Assembly (NCBI GenBank): GCA_002402375.1
Contig: DHFT01000037.1
Location: forward strand, 1-23,055
Length of the DNA stretch: 23,055 bases
Source: Elusimicrobia bacterium UBA4817
Lineage (GTDB): Bacteria; Elusimicrobiota; UBA8919
Direction of reading: 5' to 3'
Position 1 is the stretch's first letter. The number at the start of each line of letters is the position of its first letter. Shown here in pieces: positions 20,699 to 23,055 of the stretch. A model generated the notes under the pieces. That model was not told the DNA's origin and ran no database searches. It saw nothing but the letters and a program-made list of their open reading frames with translations. The position numbers and the translations under genes are program-made.

Positions 20699-21280
20699 AT
20701 GGGCATAACCGAACAAATCCTTGTTGAAAAATCGCAAAACGGAGATACCCGCGCTTTTGAACAATTAATCAAAATGCACGAGGTAAAAATTTATAATCTG
20801 CTTTTGAATATGACGGGTAATAAAACCGCGGCGGAAGATTTTTTACAGGAAACATTTTTGAATGCCTGGCAGAAAATAAAAAGTTTCAGGGGCAACTCTG
20901 AGTTTTCTACATGGCTTTACAGAATCGCCGTGAATGCCGTTTTGATGAAACGGCGGAAAAAGAAAGTGCTCCGCACCGTTTCCATGGATGCGCCGATTAT
21001 TACAACAAAAGGTGAAATCAACCGCGATTTTGCAGATGACTGGTCAAAAAGTCCGACCGCGACTTTGGAAAATACGGAACTTAAAAACAAACTGAACAAG
21101 GCGATTGAATTGCTTCCGGAAAAATATAAAACTGTCCTTATTCTGCATGATGTGGAAAATATGAACAGCGAAGAAGTACAAAAGATACTGAAAATTTCTT
21201 TGCCGTCGGTAAAATCACGGCTTCACAGGGCGCGGCTGTTTCTGCGCGAAAAACTTTCCGGATATTTCAGGGGACACTGA
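20699..21280 (+). CDS. ECF-type RNA polymerase sigma factor
   Basis: 193 residues. Region 2: NGDTRAFEQLIKMHEVKIYN, AEDFLQETFLNAWQKIKSFRG and FSTWLYRIAVNAVLMKRRKK (core binding and -10 recognition). Region 4: LPEKYKTVLILHDVENMNSEEV and ISLPSVKSRLHRARLFLREKL, a helix-turn-helix for the -35. The 45-residue linker between them is ordinary. It is followed by a small anti-sigma-like gene overlapping at TGATG. No strong ribosome site is seen. Confidence 0.93.
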   Translation: MGITEQILVEKSQNGDTRAFEQLIKMHEVKIYNLLLNMTGNKTAAEDFLQETFLNAWQKIKSFRGNSEFSTWLYRIAVNAVLMKRRKKKVLRTVSMDAPIITTKGEINRDFADDWSKSPTATLENTELKNKLNKAIELLPEKYKTVLILHDVENMNSEEVQKILKISLPSVKSRLHRARLFLREKLSGYFRGH

Positions 21281-21543
21281 TGGAACATAAAATATTTTTA
21301 CGATTATTATCCGATTTTATAGACGATGAACTGGATTTTGATTTATCGGATGAATTTGAAAGGGAACTTGAAGATGACCTTTGCTGCTGTTTTTTCAATA
21401 CTTTCAAAAAGACGGTTGAATTATGTCATCAGATAGAAATGCAGGAAGTTCCGGAAATTCTGCATTATCGCATCATCAGAACCATAGAGACTACCCCTCA
21501 AAAAAAACCTGCCCTAAAAACAGTAAAGCGTATAAAAAAATAA
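21280..21543 (+). CDS. Degenerate zinc-finger anti-sigma factor, soluble
   Basis: 87 residues, overlapping the sigma gene by one base (TGATG). The sequence MEHKIFLRLLSDFIDDELDF, EFERELEDDLCCCFF and NTFKKTVELCHQ lines up with the ZAS fold (C-x...DGEL...HLxxCxxC...FKKTVELL). The zinc ligands are largely replaced: the first Cys is His3, the finger His is Glu, one Cys of CxxC is Asp, though a CCC cluster remains. There is no membrane segment. It probably binds the sigma factor, but redox or zinc sensing is doubtful. A basic tail (KKPALKTVKRIKK) ends it. Confidence 0.68.
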   Translation: MEHKIFLRLLSDFIDDELDFDLSDEFERELEDDLCCCFFNTFKKTVELCHQIEMQEVPEILHYRIIRTIETTPQKKPALKTVKRIKK

Positions 21544-21561
21544 TCCGAAAGTTTCTCAATA

Positions 21562-21595
21562 AAAAAAGCCCCCGATTTCTGACGAGGGCTTTTTT
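21562..21595. terminator. Bidirectional terminator
   Basis: AAAAAAGCCCCCG pairs with CGAGGGCTTTTTT around ATTTCTGA, with one mismatch and T-runs on both strands. It separates the converging anti-sigma and uridine phosphorylase genes. Confidence 0.9.
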
Positions 21596-21596
21596 C

Positions 21597-21618
21597 AATT
21601 AGTCCAATTGGTCTAATT
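21597..21618. repeat. 22-bp near-palindrome built of AATTRG units
   Basis: AATTAG-T-CCAATTGG-T-CTAATT is symmetric apart from the two single T positions. It follows directly on the terminator and precedes the udp stop. It may be part of a small tandem repeat (CCAATTGGTCTAATTGG). Confidence 0.5.
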
Positions 21619-21626
21619 GGAATTTT

Positions 21627-22391
21627 TTATTTTTTTCTCTGTGCGTCCAAAATTTTTACCGATTCAATTGCGATTTTTATCGCCTCTTCCACGCCTACTT
21701 TTTTCACTATCGGCTGGTCGGAATAAGTCAAACCGATAATAGCAAGAACCTCGCCGGCATAAACTCTTTTGATTGAAGAAACGACAAACAACGCAGCCGA
21801 CTCCATAGATGTAGCAAGAACATTTGAACGATACCATGCTTTCCACATCTGCTCGTTGTAGTCTGCAAGCGGCAGGTCTTTGGCGCCCTCGGTATAAAAA
21901 GCGTCTTTGCAATGCGAAATTCCCGGATGGGCCGTTATTTTTAATTTCTTTGATGCTTCTACAAGGGCGGCCGTTACATCAAAATTTGCAACCGCCGGAT
22001 ACGAAAGCGGGACATATTGGCGGGTCGTTCCTTCTTCGCGGACAGCCGCAGTTGAAATAACAACATCACCCAACCCGACCTCTTTTTGAAGCGAACCGGC
22101 AGTTCCGATTCTTATGAAAGTATCCGCACCTATTTTTATCAGTTCCTCAACGGCAATTGCGGTTGACGGACAGCCGATACCTGTGGATGTCGTTGATATT
22201 TTTATTTTCTTGCCGTCGTAACCGGTGATATTTCCGGTAAATGTCCGGTATTCGCGGTTGTTAGCCATTTCTTTTGCATCATCAAAAGATTTTGCAATAA
22301 GCGGCGTTCGTCCCGGGTCTCCCGGCAGCAAAACATATCTTCCGACATCACCTTTCCCCAACGCTATGTGATACTCTTTTCCTTTTTCCAT
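21627..22391 (-). CDS. udp: Uridine phosphorylase-like nucleoside phosphorylase
   Basis: Phosphorolysis of uridine to uracil and ribose-1-phosphate, in pyrimidine salvage. NP-I fold, about 254 residues. YHIALGKGDVGRYVLLPGDPGR carries the phosphate-binding GDPxR, STGIGCPSTAIAVEEL the second phosphate loop, FIRIGTAGSLQ the third, and ATSMESAALF the ribose-binding Met-Glu. The match is to Udp more than DeoD. The ATG at 22391 is preferred over a TTG at 22409 because GGAGG lies 5 nt before it. Confidence 0.9.
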   Translation of the reverse strand: MEKGKEYHIALGKGDVGRYVLLPGDPGRTPLIAKSFDDAKEMANNREYRTFTGNITGYDGKKIKISTTSTGIGCPSTAIAVEELIKIGADTFIRIGTAGSLQKEVGLGDVVISTAAVREEGTTRQYVPLSYPAVANFDVTAALVEASKKLKITAHPGISHCKDAFYTEGAKDLPLADYNEQMWKAWYRSNVLATSMESAALFVVSSIKRVYAGEVLAIIGLTYSDQPIVKKVGVEEAIKIAIESVKILDAQRKK

Positions 22392-22416
22392 TAAATCCTC
22401 CATTTTCAATCTTCAA

Positions 22417-22527
22417 GCGAGGGAGTTGCCGAACGGAACCTCACGGAAGTCGGCTTAAAACATTCTGTCGACTGAGTGAGAGCCCGCCTGCAGAGGCGAG
22501 GCGTTTCCGGGAGGCAATTCCCGAGCG
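22417..22527. repeat. GAGCGA-type palindromic intergenic element D
   Basis: Left end AGCGAGGGAGTTGCCGAACG and right end GGAGGCAATTCCCGAGCGGTT are imperfect complements, with GTGAGAGCCCGCCTGCAGAGGCGAGGC-like words inside (CGCCTGCAGAGGCG hairpin). End signature GCGAG...(C)GAGCG and position between two minus-strand genes match elements A-C, but the inner sequence is not shared. Confidence 0.55.
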
Positions 22528-22528
22528 G

Positions 22529-23055
22529 TTACTTATCAAACGCAACTATCCTGCAAATTGACGATTCACCACCGACGAATCGCCACGGGAAACACCCGAC
22601 CGTTGTTCTCTTGTTTTTGAATTTATCTATTTCTCCGCCCAAATTTTCTGCATGAATTATATCCAGTGGAAAAAGAACTATGTGCATCAATTGGTAATGG
22701 TTCGTCGGGAAAATATCGTCAATTGATTTCTTGTATTTTTTCTGAAAATAATTTTCGCACTCCGCAGCCTGCTTCGGCATCCACTCCCTGATTTTTGTAT
22801 TCATCGGATGGTCGGCGCTGCCGCAATCAAGTCCAATCCATTTTAATTTTTTCTTGATGCACCACTGGGCGAACTCCATCGCCGGGCCCGGATGTTTTAC
22901 CATATAGCGAACCTCATCCGCTTCCGGCCGGTCCCACGAATATTTATGATAACCGGTATTGATGATTAAAATATCCCGCTCTTTTACTTCAACCCTGTCT
23001 TCAATATCTTTTGAAGTATAAATCCCGTAATCCTCGGACATATCGGATAAATCAA
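22529..23055 (-). CDS. Cyclase-family (kynurenine formamidase-like) hydrolase, C-terminal part
   Basis: PF04199-type metal hydrolase, which in characterised members opens amide or ester bonds (arylformamidase, isatin hydrolase). The frame stays open to the right edge (DLSDMSEDYG reads through the ATG at 23041), so the N-terminal part with the family HxGTHxDxPxH metal motif lies outside the window. Seen here are ERDILIINTGYHKY, HPGPAMEFAQWCIKKKLKWIGLDCGSADHP and the conserved Glu in DIIHAENLGG. The end overlaps palindromic element D. The substrate is unknown. Confidence 0.82.
   Translation of the reverse strand, partial: DLSDMSEDYGIYTSKDIEDRVEVKERDILIINTGYHKYSWDRPEADEVRYMVKHPGPAMEFAQWCIKKKLKWIGLDCGSADHPMNTKIREWMPKQAAECENYFQKKYKKSIDDIFPTNHYQLMHIVLFPLDIIHAENLGGEIDKFKNKRTTVGCFPWRFVGGESSICRIVAFDK

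Noticed and set aside
22389..22409. TTG start for the uridine phosphorylase at 22409
   Set aside because: The ATG at 22391 has GGAGG at 5 nt and gives the usual N-terminus; the TTG has no ribosome site.
1..23055. tRNA or rRNA genes
   Set aside because: I looked through all gaps for the T-loop GGTTCGA(A/T)TCC pattern and cloverleaf stems and found none.

Overview
The window looks like chromosome from a moderately AT-rich, Gram-negative bacterium. ADP-heptose (LPS core) genes gmhA and rfaE2 and two lipoproteins point to an outer membrane. The order aroK-aroB-aroQ-pepP-efp-accB-accC is an old bacterial cluster. Intergenic spaces are packed with short palindromic and decamer repeats of the kind often seen in uncultivated candidate-phylum genomes. 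I would guess an Omnitrophota/Elusimicrobiota-like lineage, but that is inference; no rRNA or tRNA gene is present to test it.

Layout. 1-3.1 kb (minus strand): start of gatA (cut by the window edge), gatC and a PcrA/UvrD helicase, with two LexA-box-like palindromes between gatC and gatA. 3.2-5.7 kb: a signalling operon of REC-diguanylate cyclase, REC-adenylate cyclase and PilZ. 5.65-6.43 kb: an internally deleted IS3-family element that appears to have cut a gene formerly upstream of the diguanylate cyclase. 6.5-14.3 kb (minus strand): a long run read as aroK, aroB, aroQ, pepP, a RelE-type toxin-antitoxin pair, a TPR lipoprotein, efp, accB, accC, gmhA, rfaE2. 14.4-16.8 kb (plus strand): an AT-rich accessory island with an IS110-type transposase stub, a ZIP metal transporter and a secreted phospholipase-D-like protein, the last two each followed by an attC-like site, as in an integron cassette array without a visible integrase. 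16.9-23 kb: a HAD hydrolase, an Ig-like lipoprotein, a DRE-TIM aldolase-like enzyme, dCTP deaminase, a GNAT-like protein, an ECF sigma factor with a degenerate zinc-finger anti-sigma, a uridine phosphorylase and part of a cyclase-family hydrolase.

The points most worth following: AccB carries Arg where the biotin-accepting Lys should be; the two-cassette attC island; a family of palindromic GAGCGA-type intergenic elements that merge into gene ends; and two divergent promoter modules with identical 46-bp geometry (aroK and dcd/GNAT), the first implying a leaderless aroK mRNA. I found no CRISPR array, no tRNA and no clearly new defence system.
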